DNA of 32,901 nt from Rugamonas violacea (GTDB taxonomy: Bacteria; Pseudomonadota; Gammaproteobacteria; Burkholderiales; Burkholderiaceae_D): contig NZ_JAEMNU010000031.1 of NCBI RefSeq assembly GCF_016461825.1, forward strand, positions 1 to 32,901, in the 5' to 3' direction. Below, piece after piece: positions 1 to 6,995 of this stretch (positions are counted from its first letter, which is position 1; every line of letters starts with the position of its first letter). Below the pieces are notes generated by a model that saw nothing but the letters and a program-made list of their open reading frames with translations, made no database searches and was not told the DNA's origin. The position numbers were made by a program, and so were the translations under genes.

Positions 1-92
1 CGAACTTCGCCCGGCGCACCGCTGACGCTCAGACAGGCCGCCTTCGAGGGAGAGGTCCGCCAGCGATTAGGGTTTATGAAACATTCAGGCTA

Positions 93-326
93 GTGACCTT
101 CATAAACGAGTTTCTTGCTGACTGTGACGCTAGGATGTTTGCGGAAGCGATACTGGTTGCTTGCAAGGCCAAGGGCATGGCAGAGGTTGCAGGCAAGGCT
201 GGCATAGCTCGCGAATCGCTTTACAAGGCGCTTCGACCGGAGAGCCAGCCCAGGTTTGACACGATGTTGAAAGTGTTAAATGCGATCGGACTAAGACTGG
301 TGGTTCAACCAATCGGGCGAGCGTGA
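93..326 (+). CDS. HigA-like addiction-module antidote protein (possibly N-terminally incomplete)
   Basis: This 77-residue protein carries the helix-turn-helix core of the putative addiction-module antidote family (HigA/HI1420 type). The stretch around residues 26-70 (KAKGM-EVA-KAGI-RESLYKAL, then F-TMLKVLNAIGLRL) is the family signature. Such antitoxins bind and neutralise a RelE/HigB-like toxin and repress their own operon. Family members are usually about 95-105 residues and begin with a segment (DxAxYL) that is absent here. The GTG start at 93 overlaps a TAG stop at 91-93 of another open frame that enters from the window edge, which would suit translational coupling. The same frame as the antitoxin is also open back to the window edge, so the true start may lie upstream. 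No toxin is visible downstream. Family assignment is fairly sure; start and completeness are not. Confidence 0.7.
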   Translation: MTFINEFLADCDARMFAEAILVACKAKGMAEVAGKAGIARESLYKALRPESQPRFDTMLKVLNAIGLRLVVQPIGRA

Positions 327-529
327 CGCACCGACGAAAACCGATCGCAAGCTGGCCATGGCGATCCAAGGGCAAGCGGCGAAAGAGATAGTCGATTCGC
401 TGTTCCCCCGCCGCAAAAGACGTCACTTGCACCGACGGGAAGGGCGAGTCGGCCATGTCGTGCAGCTGCGCGAGGGGGAGAACGGTTACTTGCCTGTTGC
501 CATCTGGCTCCTCAAATCAGCCGGCGCCG

Positions 530-1651
530 TTAAAACCACGGTTCGCCGTAGCCGGCGTCGTTGCCGACGATACGGTAGTCCTTCAGCCAGGCCTTGAGTT
601 TTTTGCGGTCGCTGAAGGTGTCGAGGTCCGCCTCGATCTGCTTGACGTTGGCGCGCATATCGGCGATGTCGAGGCGCAGGCGCCGCAGCATCGCCTTCGC
701 CGTGCGGTGCTGGCCCATCTCCCAGCCCATGTCCAGCGAGAGCGCGCTTTCCAGCGCGAGGATGTCAACTTTGATTTCGTCGATCTGGCCGCCGAGCATC
801 CGGTTGAATTGCTTGATCCGCTCGTCGTCCAGGTTGTCCAGGCCGGTCTGGTCGATCTGCTCGACCTCCAGTTGCAGCTCCAGCAGCCCAAGCAGGTCGT
901 TCGCCGCATACGCCACGTTGGCGCGCTGCATCAGCGCCGTCTTACGCCCGCGCTCGGCGGGATCGGTCTCGCGGTCCGGGTGCAGGGCGCTGGCGAGCTT
1001 GCGGAAAATGTCGCGCACCGACTGCTTGAGCTTGAGCTCCTCGGCCTGGTGGCGCGCCTCGCGCGCGCTCAGCTTGACCGGCTTGGCCGGATGGGCCTGT
1101 CCGGCCGGCTCCTGTTGCTGTCCCGCCTCGCGCTCGAGCGCCTCCATCTTCGCCCGCATGGCCTCGAGGAGGGCGTGCGGCGAGCTGAAATCGGCGTCCT
1201 CGTCCAGTTCGACGCCGGTCACCTCGCCCACCATTTGGCGGATGAACGCCTTCTCCGCGGCCATCTCCGAATCGAAGTCGCCTCCGCTGTGCTTGTTGTA
1301 GATCTCCTTGATCAGCTCGTCCTCGCCGTCCATCTGCATCAAGTCCCGGGCAATCGTGCAGATCATGTCGGCCAGCTTTTCCCTGTCCGTCTTGCCCATC
1401 TTCGGGTCGGAACAGGCCTCGTCGAGCTGCAACAACATGCGCCGGCGATGGGCGTCGAAGGCGCTCGCCAAGGGCTGGTACTCGCCGTCGGCCAGGGCGC
1501 GTATCTTCGGCAACTCCTCGCGCCACAGCGCCAGCTTGACGCGTTCGGCTTCGAGCTTCTTGACCAGGGTGTTGAACTGCTTGCGTACCCGCGACTGCGG
1601 GCCGGCTACGGGCGTGGCGATACGGACTGTGTACTGGGTGGTGAGCGGCAT
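530..1651 (-). CDS. J-domain (DnaJ-like) protein
   Basis: The protein has 373 residues starting MPLTTQY. The N-terminal half is charged and helical. Around residues 200-270 lies a J-domain-like segment, in which helices rich in Lys/Glu precede the HPD tripeptide (in ALHPDRETDP) and a following helix (KTALMQRANVAYAANDLLGLL). The C-terminal third is a probable coiled coil. HPD is the motif by which J proteins stimulate the ATPase of Hsp70/DnaK, so a co-chaperone role is the family expectation. There is no zinc-finger or Gly/Phe region, so it is not classical DnaJ. I chose the ATG at 1651 because the frame upstream is low-complexity and antisense to mqsA. A perfect TATAAT lies on the same strand at 1694-1699. 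The gene follows mqsRA in the same direction with an 85-bp gap. Confidence 0.75.
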   Translation of the reverse strand: MPLTTQYTVRIATPVAGPQSRVRKQFNTLVKKLEAERVKLALWREELPKIRALADGEYQPLASAFDAHRRRMLLQLDEACSDPKMGKTDREKLADMICTIARDLMQMDGEDELIKEIYNKHSGGDFDSEMAAEKAFIRQMVGEVTGVELDEDADFSSPHALLEAMRAKMEALEREAGQQQEPAGQAHPAKPVKLSAREARHQAEELKLKQSVRDIFRKLASALHPDRETDPAERGRKTALMQRANVAYAANDLLGLLELQLEVEQIDQTGLDNLDDERIKQFNRMLGGQIDEIKVDILALESALSLDMGWEMGQHRTAKAMLRRLRLDIADMRANVKQIEADLDTFSDRKKLKAWLKDYRIVGNDAGYGEPWF

Positions 1652-1693
1652 GGGTGTCGGCGCTGGCGCGCAGGTCGATTGCGGGAAGCCGCC

Positions 1694-1699
1694 ATTATA
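1694..1699 (-). promoter_or_regulatory. -10 element (TATAAT) upstream of the J-domain gene
   Basis: Read on the minus strand, the hexamer is a perfect TATAAT about 42 bases upstream of the ATG at 1651. No good -35 hexamer is seen at 16-18 bases. It suggests the J-domain gene can be transcribed independently of mqsRA. Confidence 0.4.
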
Positions 1700-1736
1700 G
1701 CGGCTCGGCAAAGCGATTCCGCGGCCGGAAAGAAGC

Positions 1737-2144
1737 TCAGGAGACCCGGACCTCGCTGAGCAGATCGGGGTGGCGGTCCAGCAGCTTGAACAACTTGACC
1801 AAGGCCAGCGGCGGCTTGGTCTTGCCGTTCTCGTAGCGCGAAAAGGCATTGATGCCGCCGCCGAAGATTTCGGCGGCTTCACGCTGGTCAAGACCGAGCT
1901 TCTTGCGCACGTTGGCGATGAAACCGGGATCGACGATGGTCGCATTCACCTGCTTGGAGAAGGCCTGCATTTCGCGCATGACGCGGTTCGATTCCGCCGC
2001 ATCCAAGATGGACTCGGAGCAGGCCGGGCAAAAATCGCCCGTCACCGCGGCAATGACGGTGCGCTCACCCTTGTAGGTGTGGGGCATGTGGCGGGTGTCG
2101 TGGATCAGTTCGGCCGCGCCGCAAACGGGACATTTCATGTTCAT
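1737..2144 (-). CDS. mqsA: MqsA antitoxin (type II toxin-antitoxin)
   Basis: The 135-residue protein matches E. coli MqsA along its whole length. The N-terminal zinc-binding part has two CxxC pairs (CPVC at residues 5-8 and CPAC near 39-42). The C-terminal HTH_XRE-type part contains the hallmark KKLGL-QREAAEIFGGGINAFSRYE segment (split here) and ends in LLDRHPDLLSEVR. MqsA binds and neutralises the MqsR ribonuclease and represses the mqsRA promoter through its C-terminal domain. The ATG lies within an ATGA overlap (2141-2144) with the mqsR stop, so translation of the two is probably coupled. The toxin-first gene order is typical of mqsRA. Identification is near certain. Confidence 0.95.
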   Translation of the reverse strand: MNMKCPVCGAAELIHDTRHMPHTYKGERTVIAAVTGDFCPACSESILDAAESNRVMREMQAFSKQVNATIVDPGFIANVRKKLGLDQREAAEIFGGGINAFSRYENGKTKPPLALVKLFKLLDRHPDLLSEVRVS

Positions 2145-2437
2145 CGCTCCTTGAAGGACACAATCAGCACGCCATCGACGACAGTCAGCTTCAGGTACAC
2201 CTCACCCGCCTTGGTGCTTGGACGGTACACGTCCTGCCATATCGTGTGATCGGCGTAGGTGGTCATGCTCTTGTAGAAGTCCGCTGGCGTGAGCGCCATC
2301 ACCACATCCAGCATCTCGGAGAATGCAAGCCCCAGCTCATTTGCACCGGCTCGCGCCGCGTGCGTGGTGCGCACCTTGCCAGCCGCTACCAAGGCTTGGA
2401 CCACCGCCAGTTTACAATGCGGAGTTCGCTTCTCCAT
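2141..2437 (-). CDS. mqsR: MqsR toxin, GCU-specific mRNA interferase
   Basis: The 98-residue product starts MEKRTPH and contains FYKSMTTYADHTIWQDVYRP, which is nearly identical to E. coli MqsR. It ends VLIVSFKER. MqsR has a RelE-like fold and cuts mRNA at GCU. The known catalytic region (Lys, Tyr and Arg in and after the FYKSMTTY-DHTIWQDVYRP block) is intact, so the toxin looks functional. I chose the ATG at 2437 because the E. coli protein begins at the same residue; a TTG one codon upstream (2440) is the alternative. No Shine-Dalgarno sequence precedes the start. A TAAAAT hexamer ends only six bases before the ATG, suggesting a leaderless transcript. Confidence 0.95.
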   Translation of the reverse strand: MEKRTPHCKLAVVQALVAAGKVRTTHAARAGANELGLAFSEMLDVVMALTPADFYKSMTTYADHTIWQDVYRPSTKAGEVYLKLTVVDGVLIVSFKER

Positions 2438-2443
2438 CAACGT

Positions 2444-2461
2444 ATTTTAACCTAGTTGGTT
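2444..2461 (-). promoter_or_regulatory. mqsRA promoter -10 and MqsA-type operator
   Basis: On the minus strand, AACCAACTAGGTT (2449-2461) is an inverted repeat AACC-N5-GGTT that fits the known MqsA operator (AACCT, short spacer, AGGTT). It abuts and overlaps by one base a TAAAAT -10 hexamer (2444-2449). MqsA bound there would cover the core promoter, giving autorepression. The -35 region is weak. Confidence 0.65.
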
Positions 2462-2622
2462 TATTTCGTTCACTTGCAGCGAATGCTTGTTTGAGGGGGC
2501 CGGCGGTTGCGGTTCCGGTCGAACAAGCCGCTGAGCCACCGAAGTGGCCATCCGCGCGGGCGTGCGCGCACCAAGTTCCACGGGGATTCTACTGCGTCGC
2601 GTTCGCCATGGAACACACGGGA

Positions 2623-3693
2623 CTAAGGCAACGATCCGACCGACCGTTCCGGCACCCACGTCGCGCCCCACCCGTCCGCACGGAAGCGCAGCTCGCCGGT
2701 GGCGAGTTCGACAACCACAGGCCCGGCGCCGGTCGCCTCGTCGGCCAACAACAGCTGTGTTTGTCTGATAGCCAGGCCCAATTGCCGGCGCCCCGCCACC
2801 GCCGGCACCTGCGCGGCGCGGCCATCCACCCCGAGCACGAAGACCGGCGGCGTCATGTGCAGTTGGTCGCCCGTCGTGGTCGCGAAGATGACCGCAGGCC
2901 GCCGCGCGCCGCCTTGCAGGATACTGAACTCATCGGCATCGAGCCGCCTGCCCGCCAGCGCGCCGGCGAGCTTGAACAGCTTGGCCGGAACATCGTTGCG
3001 GCATTGGCCGGCACGGCAGGAGTACGATTCCAGCAAGCGCTCATTGGCGATACCCAACTCATGCCGCATGTCGTCGACCACGGCCAGCCCCGGCGTGCCG
3101 CCGGCCTGGTCCTTCGTCGCGCGCCTGGCCAGCACGGTCCATGTTTTTCCATCCTTTCCCAGCTCCAGCACGGTGCAGACGAACGGCAGGCCCCAGGCGG
3201 GCACCGCCATGCCGGCGATGGTTTGGCCGTCGGCAAGTCGGTAGCGCAAGCGTCCCGGCGTCAACACATCGCCGTCCGCGACCGGGAGCATGGCGGCGAC
3301 GCGCATTTGACGTGTGCCCCGCTCGCGCCACAGCGCGCGGATTTCGCCAACGTCGGGCGGCAACCCCGCCAACCGCTCCGCCTGGCTGGGCAACCGGTCC
3401 AGGCGTGCGCGGAATATACCGCCGTCGAGCGTGTAGTAGACGCTTGTCTCGCCGGCCGGCCAGAAGACATTGCGTGGCTGCGCGGGCAGCGCCAGCAACA
3501 GTGTCGCTTGCGCTTGGTCGGTCCGCCACAGCATCCAATGGTGTCCCTGCCCGTTGCTCTGGAAAAAAGACAGCGTGGGGGCCGGCGCCGCGCCGCGCGC
3601 ACCATGCACAACGACGATCAATACCAGCGCCAGGCACCAACTGCTCAGCCAAGACATCCGAAACCGCGCGCCGCTCAAGCAGTACAGGTGCAT
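2623..3693 (-). CDS. secreted protein of unknown function
   Basis: This 356-residue protein has a signal peptide: a hydrophobic run around residues 14-30 (LSSWCLALVLIVVVHGA) followed by a plausible cleavage after ARG-A. The rest is rich in short hydrophobic and turn segments, consistent with beta structure (repeated VFW, VYYTLDGG and FVLGVDGR type strands). I do not recognise the family. The start at 3693 is favoured by AGGGGA six bases upstream; a start at 3657 (MSWLSS) would give a more standard signal-peptide length but has no clear ribosome-binding site. With the 3693 start the gene overlaps the end of the upstream peptidase-fold gene by 19 bases, so the two are probably co-translated. 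Because it is exported and coupled to a peptidoglycan-peptidase-like gene, a periplasmic partner or immunity role is possible, but that is inference only. Confidence 0.6.
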   Translation of the reverse strand: MHLYCLSGARFRMSWLSSWCLALVLIVVVHGARGAAPAPTLSFFQSNGQGHHWMLWRTDQAQATLLLALPAQPRNVFWPAGETSVYYTLDGGIFRARLDRLPSQAERLAGLPPDVGEIRALWRERGTRQMRVAAMLPVADGDVLTPGRLRYRLADGQTIAGMAVPAWGLPFVCTVLELGKDGKTWTVLARRATKDQAGGTPGLAVVDDMRHELGIANERLLESYSCRAGQCRNDVPAKLFKLAGALAGRRLDADEFSILQGGARRPAVIFATTTGDQLHMTPPVFVLGVDGRAAQVPAVAGRRQLGLAIRQTQLLLADEATGAGPVVVELATGELRFRADGWGATWVPERSVGSLP

Positions 3694-4268
3694 GGAAAAT
3701 CCCCTGCGGTAGCGACTAGCGTGCTCCCGCCGCTGCCAGACGACGCCAATGGGGAGGTGGACAGCGCATCCCAGCTTTTCTTGTCGTCCGCCGACACCGA
3801 CGGCACAGTCGCGACGCTTTCAAAGTGGTAGATGTCGCCGCGCCCCTCCCTCACTTCCTTGAGCTTAAGGGTGATGGCCCGGTACGCCGCCGCCGGCACA
3901 CTGGCCTGGGTGACGTCCACCGCGCGGCCGCTGCAGTGCCGGCTCTTGTTGCCGAGCTGTTCACCGGCCAGTTTCAGAAAACTGCGCCGGGCCTCTTGCC
4001 GCTCGGTGAGCTTGGCCTTAGGATCGGCCTTGCAAGTCTTGAAATAGGCATCCAGCTTTTTGCGCTCGACCTCAGGCAAATCCTTCTTGCCGTAGACCTT
4101 GCCACGTTTGAGTTTGAGCCAATACTTCAGCATGGCCTGCGCTTGATCCGACGCGCCGCGGTAGCCGCTGGTAACGTTGATGGTCAGCGTGAAGTGCGTT
4201 GCAACCGCAGTTAGGTAGTCAACGATATCGCGGCCAACGCCTTGTGTGTTCCCGTGCAGTCCTGCCAT
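3675..4268 (-). CDS. M15/VanX-type zinc D,D-peptidase fold protein
   Basis: The 197-residue protein shows the zinc-peptidase pattern of the M15 (hedgehog/DD-peptidase) fold: SGYR at 34-37, SRHCSGRAVD at 109-118 (the S-x-H-x-x-G-x-A-x-D motif, ligands H111 and D118), and YHFE at 147-150 (third ligand H148). Enzymes with this fold cleave D-Ala-containing peptidoglycan stems. There is no signal peptide, so it would need another export route or acts in the cytoplasm. A Lys-rich insertion sits at about 50-95, and the Ser/Gly-rich tail ends CTCTA. I chose the ATG at 4268 because GGAGGAG lies just upstream; the longer frame from 4331 lacks such a site. It overlaps the secreted-protein gene downstream. 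The fold call is moderately sure; substrate unknown. Confidence 0.6.
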   Translation of the reverse strand: MAGLHGNTQGVGRDIVDYLTAVATHFTLTINVTSGYRGASDQAQAMLKYWLKLKRGKVYGKKDLPEVERKKLDAYFKTCKADPKAKLTERQEARRSFLKLAGEQLGNKSRHCSGRAVDVTQASVPAAAYRAITLKLKEVREGRGDIYHFESVATVPSVSADDKKSWDALSTSPLASSGSGGSTLVATAGDFPCTCTA

Positions 4269-4424
4269 GGTCTCCTCCGGTTCGTGGACAACATTGAGAA
4301 ACGATGCGAACTGGAAGAATAGCTTTTTCAACGGTGTTTCTCGGCAAAGCGGCGCTGGAGTTGCCTTGCATCAAATTTTACGGGCGTGCGCCATCAACGC
4401 AGGCCTACGAGGCGTTTCTCAACA

Positions 4425-4709
4425 TCATCGATGAGGGAAGCGGTGTGCTGCCGTCCGGGTGAGCGCGTCACGACTTGGGCCATGTTCAGTCGCCGCGACG
4501 GCCGCATCAGTCAGTCCGGCGACGGTCACATCAATATCGCCCAGCTGTCCCTGAAAATAGTGGCCAGTCGCATAGCTGCTGCCGTCCCGTTCCGTGTACG
4601 CGCTGATGCCGAACGCCCGGAAGAATGCGGCGGCAAAGGATGACAGGCTCGTGCAATTGTCATGCGCACACAACAAATTGAGCTCTTCCATTGCCATCCG
4701 CCGTCTCAT
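4425..4709 (-). CDS. small protein of unknown function, possibly frameshifted at its C-terminus
   Basis: The frame encodes up to 94 residues, with alternative ATGs at 4697 and 4691 (MEELNLLCAHDNCTSLSSF). The first 55 or so residues look like a normal globular protein (FAAAFFRAFGI, then GHYFQGQLGDIDVTV). The last 30 are Ala/Thr/Arg-rich and read like an out-of-frame tail. A second minus-strand frame in the same place stays open and reads TASLIDDVEKRLVGLR near 4390-4440, which looks more protein-like. A frameshift around 4470-4520 is therefore possible. No strong ribosome-binding site is seen. It lies between a small membrane protein gene and the M15-type gene, all in one direction. Function unknown. 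Confidence 0.45.
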   Translation of the reverse strand: MRRRMAMEELNLLCAHDNCTSLSSFAAAFFRAFGISAYTERDGSSYATGHYFQGQLGDIDVTVAGLTDAAVAATEHGPSRDALTRTAAHRFPHR

Positions 4710-4732
4710 GGATTAACAAGGATCGCCGAAGT

Positions 4733-4924
4733 CTACCCACGTGGACGCGCGGCGGTCGAACGCTCGCGGAGCTTTCTGCGCAAACGAATATTGTCGAAGA
4801 CGAACGAGACCAATACAACATTCAGTATAGTCATCATGGCATCCCCGCCTAAAAAATGCCAAAATATCCAAGAGGCGGCCGAGCACACCACGGCCACAAT
4901 GCACAGCAGAGCGCGGTCCTTCAT
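4733..4924 (-). CDS. small inner-membrane protein, unknown function
   Basis: A 63-residue protein with two hydrophobic segments (about residues 5-25 and 30-45) joined by a short HFLGGDAMM turn and followed by a basic tail (RLRRKLRERS). This pattern predicts a two-helix inner-membrane hairpin with a positive cytoplasmic end. A GGGGGGAAGAA run directly before the ATG is a good ribosome-binding site and supports this start over the longer overlapping frame from 5033. The gene begins the minus-strand cluster 4924-2623. Its size and topology resemble holin-like or toxin-like small proteins, but no family was recognised. Confidence 0.6.
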   Translation of the reverse strand: MKDRALLCIVAVVCSAASWIFWHFLGGDAMMTILNVVLVSFVFDNIRLRRKLRERSTAARPRG

Positions 4925-5158
4925 TTCTTCCCCCCGATAACTTGCACATGGACCAGTACCGATAGAAATTCGCCATCGCTGCCGCCTTTGCTGATCCTCG
5001 TGGGTTGCAACAACGCGCAGGACGAGCCAGCATAAATTCGGAACGGTCGTCGGATGTTGACAGTCGTCAGGCCGCTAGGTTATCGAAGCCGCCGGCGCTT
5101 TGGTGCATTGTTGCGAGCCTCCTCCGCTTATCGTAAGGTCGAAAAAAGGAGACGATCC

Positions 5159-5413
5159 ATGTCCATCACCACCATTTCCAGTTCGGAGTTCCAGCAGAAC
5201 GCCAGCGAGACAATGAAGGCGGCGAACCTTGGCCCGGTATTCATCGCGGAAAAAGGATGGCCGACGCATGTTCTGCTGAGCATAGAGGAGTACCAACGGC
5301 TCACCATCGGCGATCAAAAAATGTCCGACCTTCTGTCCATGCCTGGAACCGAAGACATCGAGTTCGTCATCGTCCCGTCACGCGAGCCGGCCCAAGGCGC
5401 GGACTTCTCCTAA
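5159..5413 (+). CDS. Phd/YefM-family antitoxin
   Basis: The 84-residue protein has the Phd/YefM layout: an N-terminal DNA-binding part (TISSSEFQQNASETMKAA), a beta strand GPVFIAEKGWPTHVLLSIEEY (split: GPVFIAEKG then PTHVLLSIEEY), and an acidic, flexible C-terminus that would wrap a toxin. The ATG at 5159 has AGGAGA six bases upstream. These antitoxins repress their own operon and neutralise Doc, YoeB or VapC/PIN toxins encoded immediately downstream. Here the stop overlaps an ATG (TAATG), the usual coupling to a toxin, but that frame is only 14 codons long and the Wadjet operon begins 120 bases on. It is thus an orphan antitoxin, or the surviving half of a broken pair. Confidence 0.85.
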   Translation: MSITTISSSEFQQNASETMKAANLGPVFIAEKGWPTHVLLSIEEYQRLTIGDQKMSDLLSMPGTEDIEFVIVPSREPAQGADFS

Positions 5414-5457
5414 TGCCCGCCGGAACAATGCCAAGGCTGAAATGGCGCAACATCTAG
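5413..5457 (+). other. 14-codon ORF coupled to the Phd antitoxin, possible toxin remnant
   Basis: An ATG overlaps the antitoxin stop (TAATG at 5411-5415) and opens a frame of 14 codons ending in TAG. The peptide does not resemble the start of a PIN, Doc or YoeB toxin. It may be the junction left when the toxin gene was deleted or displaced, or chance. Confidence 0.2.
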
Positions 5458-5522
5458 CGCGCAGCCCCCCCTGCACCACAGCCAGCACAGCAAGCTTGCC
5501 CGTCCCGCCACACAATCTGCCT

Positions 5523-5528
5523 TAAAAT
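5523..5528 (+). promoter_or_regulatory. putative -10 element of the jetABCD operon
   Basis: TAAAAT lies with exactly six bases between it and the jetA ATG, so the expected transcription start coincides with the A of the start codon. A TTGCCC at 5496-5501 is 21 bases upstream, too far for a standard -35. There is no Shine-Dalgarno sequence before jetA, consistent with a leaderless transcript. Confidence 0.35.
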
Positions 5529-5534
5529 GGCGGT

Positions 5535-6995
5535 ATGAAAGCCGACAAAGCCCTCGCCGTCTACCGCCGCATGCGCGGGCAGCCCTTGTGGCGCCTGCTC
5601 GCCTCGGGCAACGGGCCGACCGTGCTGGGCCTGCTGCAAACCCATTTGTACGACCAGGAGCGCAACCTGCCGGCCTCGATCCTGCACGAGCGCATCGAAC
5701 GCGAGCTGGAGCGCCTGCGCAACCTCGGCGAGGACTGGGGGCCGACGGCGCAGAGCTACGTCGCCGGCTGGCTGGCCGAGGGCTATCTGGAGCGCCGCTT
5801 CCCGGCCGGCGCGGCGGAGGAGGAGTACGAGCTGTCGAGCGCCACCATCGAGGCGATCCGCTTCATCTCCGGCCTGGTCAAGCCGCACGCCTCGGCCACG
5901 GAGAGCCGCCTGGGCCTGGTGATCGACGCCCTGGCCCGGCTGTCCGACGACACCGACAGCGACAAGGCGCGCCGCGTCGCCCGCCTGCGCGCCGAGCAGG
6001 AGCGCATCGAGCGCGAGATCGCCGCCATCGAGCAGGGCGTGCTGCACATCCTGCCCGAGGCGGCGGCGTTGGAGCGCACGCGCGAGGTGATCAAGCTGGC
6101 CGACGACCTGGCCGGCGACTTCCGCCGCGTGCGCGACCAGTTCGAGCAGCTCAACCGCGAGCTGCGCGAACGCATCATGGAGAACGACGGCAACCGCGGC
6201 CAGGTGCTCGACTCGCTGTTCGCCGGCATCGACCTGATCACCGAGAGCGACGCCGGGCGCACCTTCTCGGCCTTCTGGCGCCTGCTGACGGACCCGGAGC
6301 AGTCGGCCACCTTGGAGCAGGCGCTGGACCAGTTGATGTCGCGCGACTTCGTCGCCGGCCTGGAGTCGCAGGAGCGGCGCTTCCTGCTGCGCCTGACGCG
6401 CACCTTGCTCGAACAGGGTGGCATGGTGCACGACGTGTTGCAGTCCTTCGCGCGCAGCCTGAAGAACTTCGTGCAGAGCCGCGAGTTCCAGGAACAGCGC
6501 CGCCTGAACCAGTTGCTGCGCCAGGCCCAGCTGGCGGCGCTGGCGCTCAAGGACGAGGTCAAGACCACCGACACGCTGGCCTTCACCCTCACGCTCACCA
6601 GCAGCAAGCTGGCCTCGCTGTCGCAATGGCTGCTGCACGACCCAACGCTGCAGGCGCTGCCCGGCAAAATGCGCGACGGCGAGGCGGCGCCGATCGACCT
6701 GGAGTCGGTGGGCGAGCTGGTGGCGCAGTCGGAGATCGACTTCCGCAGCCTGAAGGCGGACGTGCGCGCCGTGCTGGCGCTGCGCTCGCAGGCCTCGGTC
6801 GGCGAGGTGCTGCTGGCCCATCCGGCGGCGCAGGGCCTGGGCAGCGTGCTCGGCCTGCTCGCGCTGGCCAGCCGCCACGGCGTGGCGGCGGACGCGCAGG
6901 AAACCGTCAGCTGGACCGGCGGCGACGAGCAGCGGCGCAGCGCCCGCATCCCCACCATCTACTTTGTCAAGGAACGCGCCGATGAACTGGTCTGA
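5535..6995 (+). CDS. jetA: Wadjet subunit JetA (DUF3375)
   Basis: The 486-residue protein is a full-length DUF3375 protein, the kleisin-like JetA of type I Wadjet. It starts with the typical YRRMRGQPLWRLL helix. It continues with long alpha-helical segments, including a charged coiled-coil around residues 140-225 (RLRAEQERIEREIAAIEQ, and the RDQFEQLNRELRERI helix). The C-terminal part (IPTIYFVKERADELV) matches the winged-helix end expected to contact the ATPase head. JetA bridges two JetC heads and binds JetB. It is first of four overlapping genes; its stop lies inside the start of jetB. Base composition matches the downstream chromosome, so there is no obvious sign of very recent transfer. 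Confidence 0.93.
   Translation: MKADKALAVYRRMRGQPLWRLLASGNGPTVLGLLQTHLYDQERNLPASILHERIERELERLRNLGEDWGPTAQSYVAGWLAEGYLERRFPAGAAEEEYELSSATIEAIRFISGLVKPHASATESRLGLVIDALARLSDDTDSDKARRVARLRAEQERIEREIAAIEQGVLHILPEAAALERTREVIKLADDLAGDFRRVRDQFEQLNRELRERIMENDGNRGQVLDSLFAGIDLITESDAGRTFSAFWRLLTDPEQSATLEQALDQLMSRDFVAGLESQERRFLLRLTRTLLEQGGMVHDVLQSFARSLKNFVQSREFQEQRRLNQLLRQAQLAALALKDEVKTTDTLAFTLTLTSSKLASLSQWLLHDPTLQALPGKMRDGEAAPIDLESVGELVAQSEIDFRSLKADVRAVLALRSQASVGEVLLAHPAAQGLGSVLGLLALASRHGVAADAQETVSWTGGDEQRRSARIPTIYFVKERADELV

Noticed and set aside
1..93. Open frame from the window edge ending in TAG at 91-93, overlapping the antitoxin GTG
   Set aside because: Only 30 codons are visible and they match no toxin family I recognise; could be the end of an upstream gene but cannot be supported.
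455..1759. 434-residue plus-strand open frame opposite the J-domain gene
   Set aside because: Leu/Arg/Val-rich antisense shadow; the minus strand has the HPD motif and a coherent protein.
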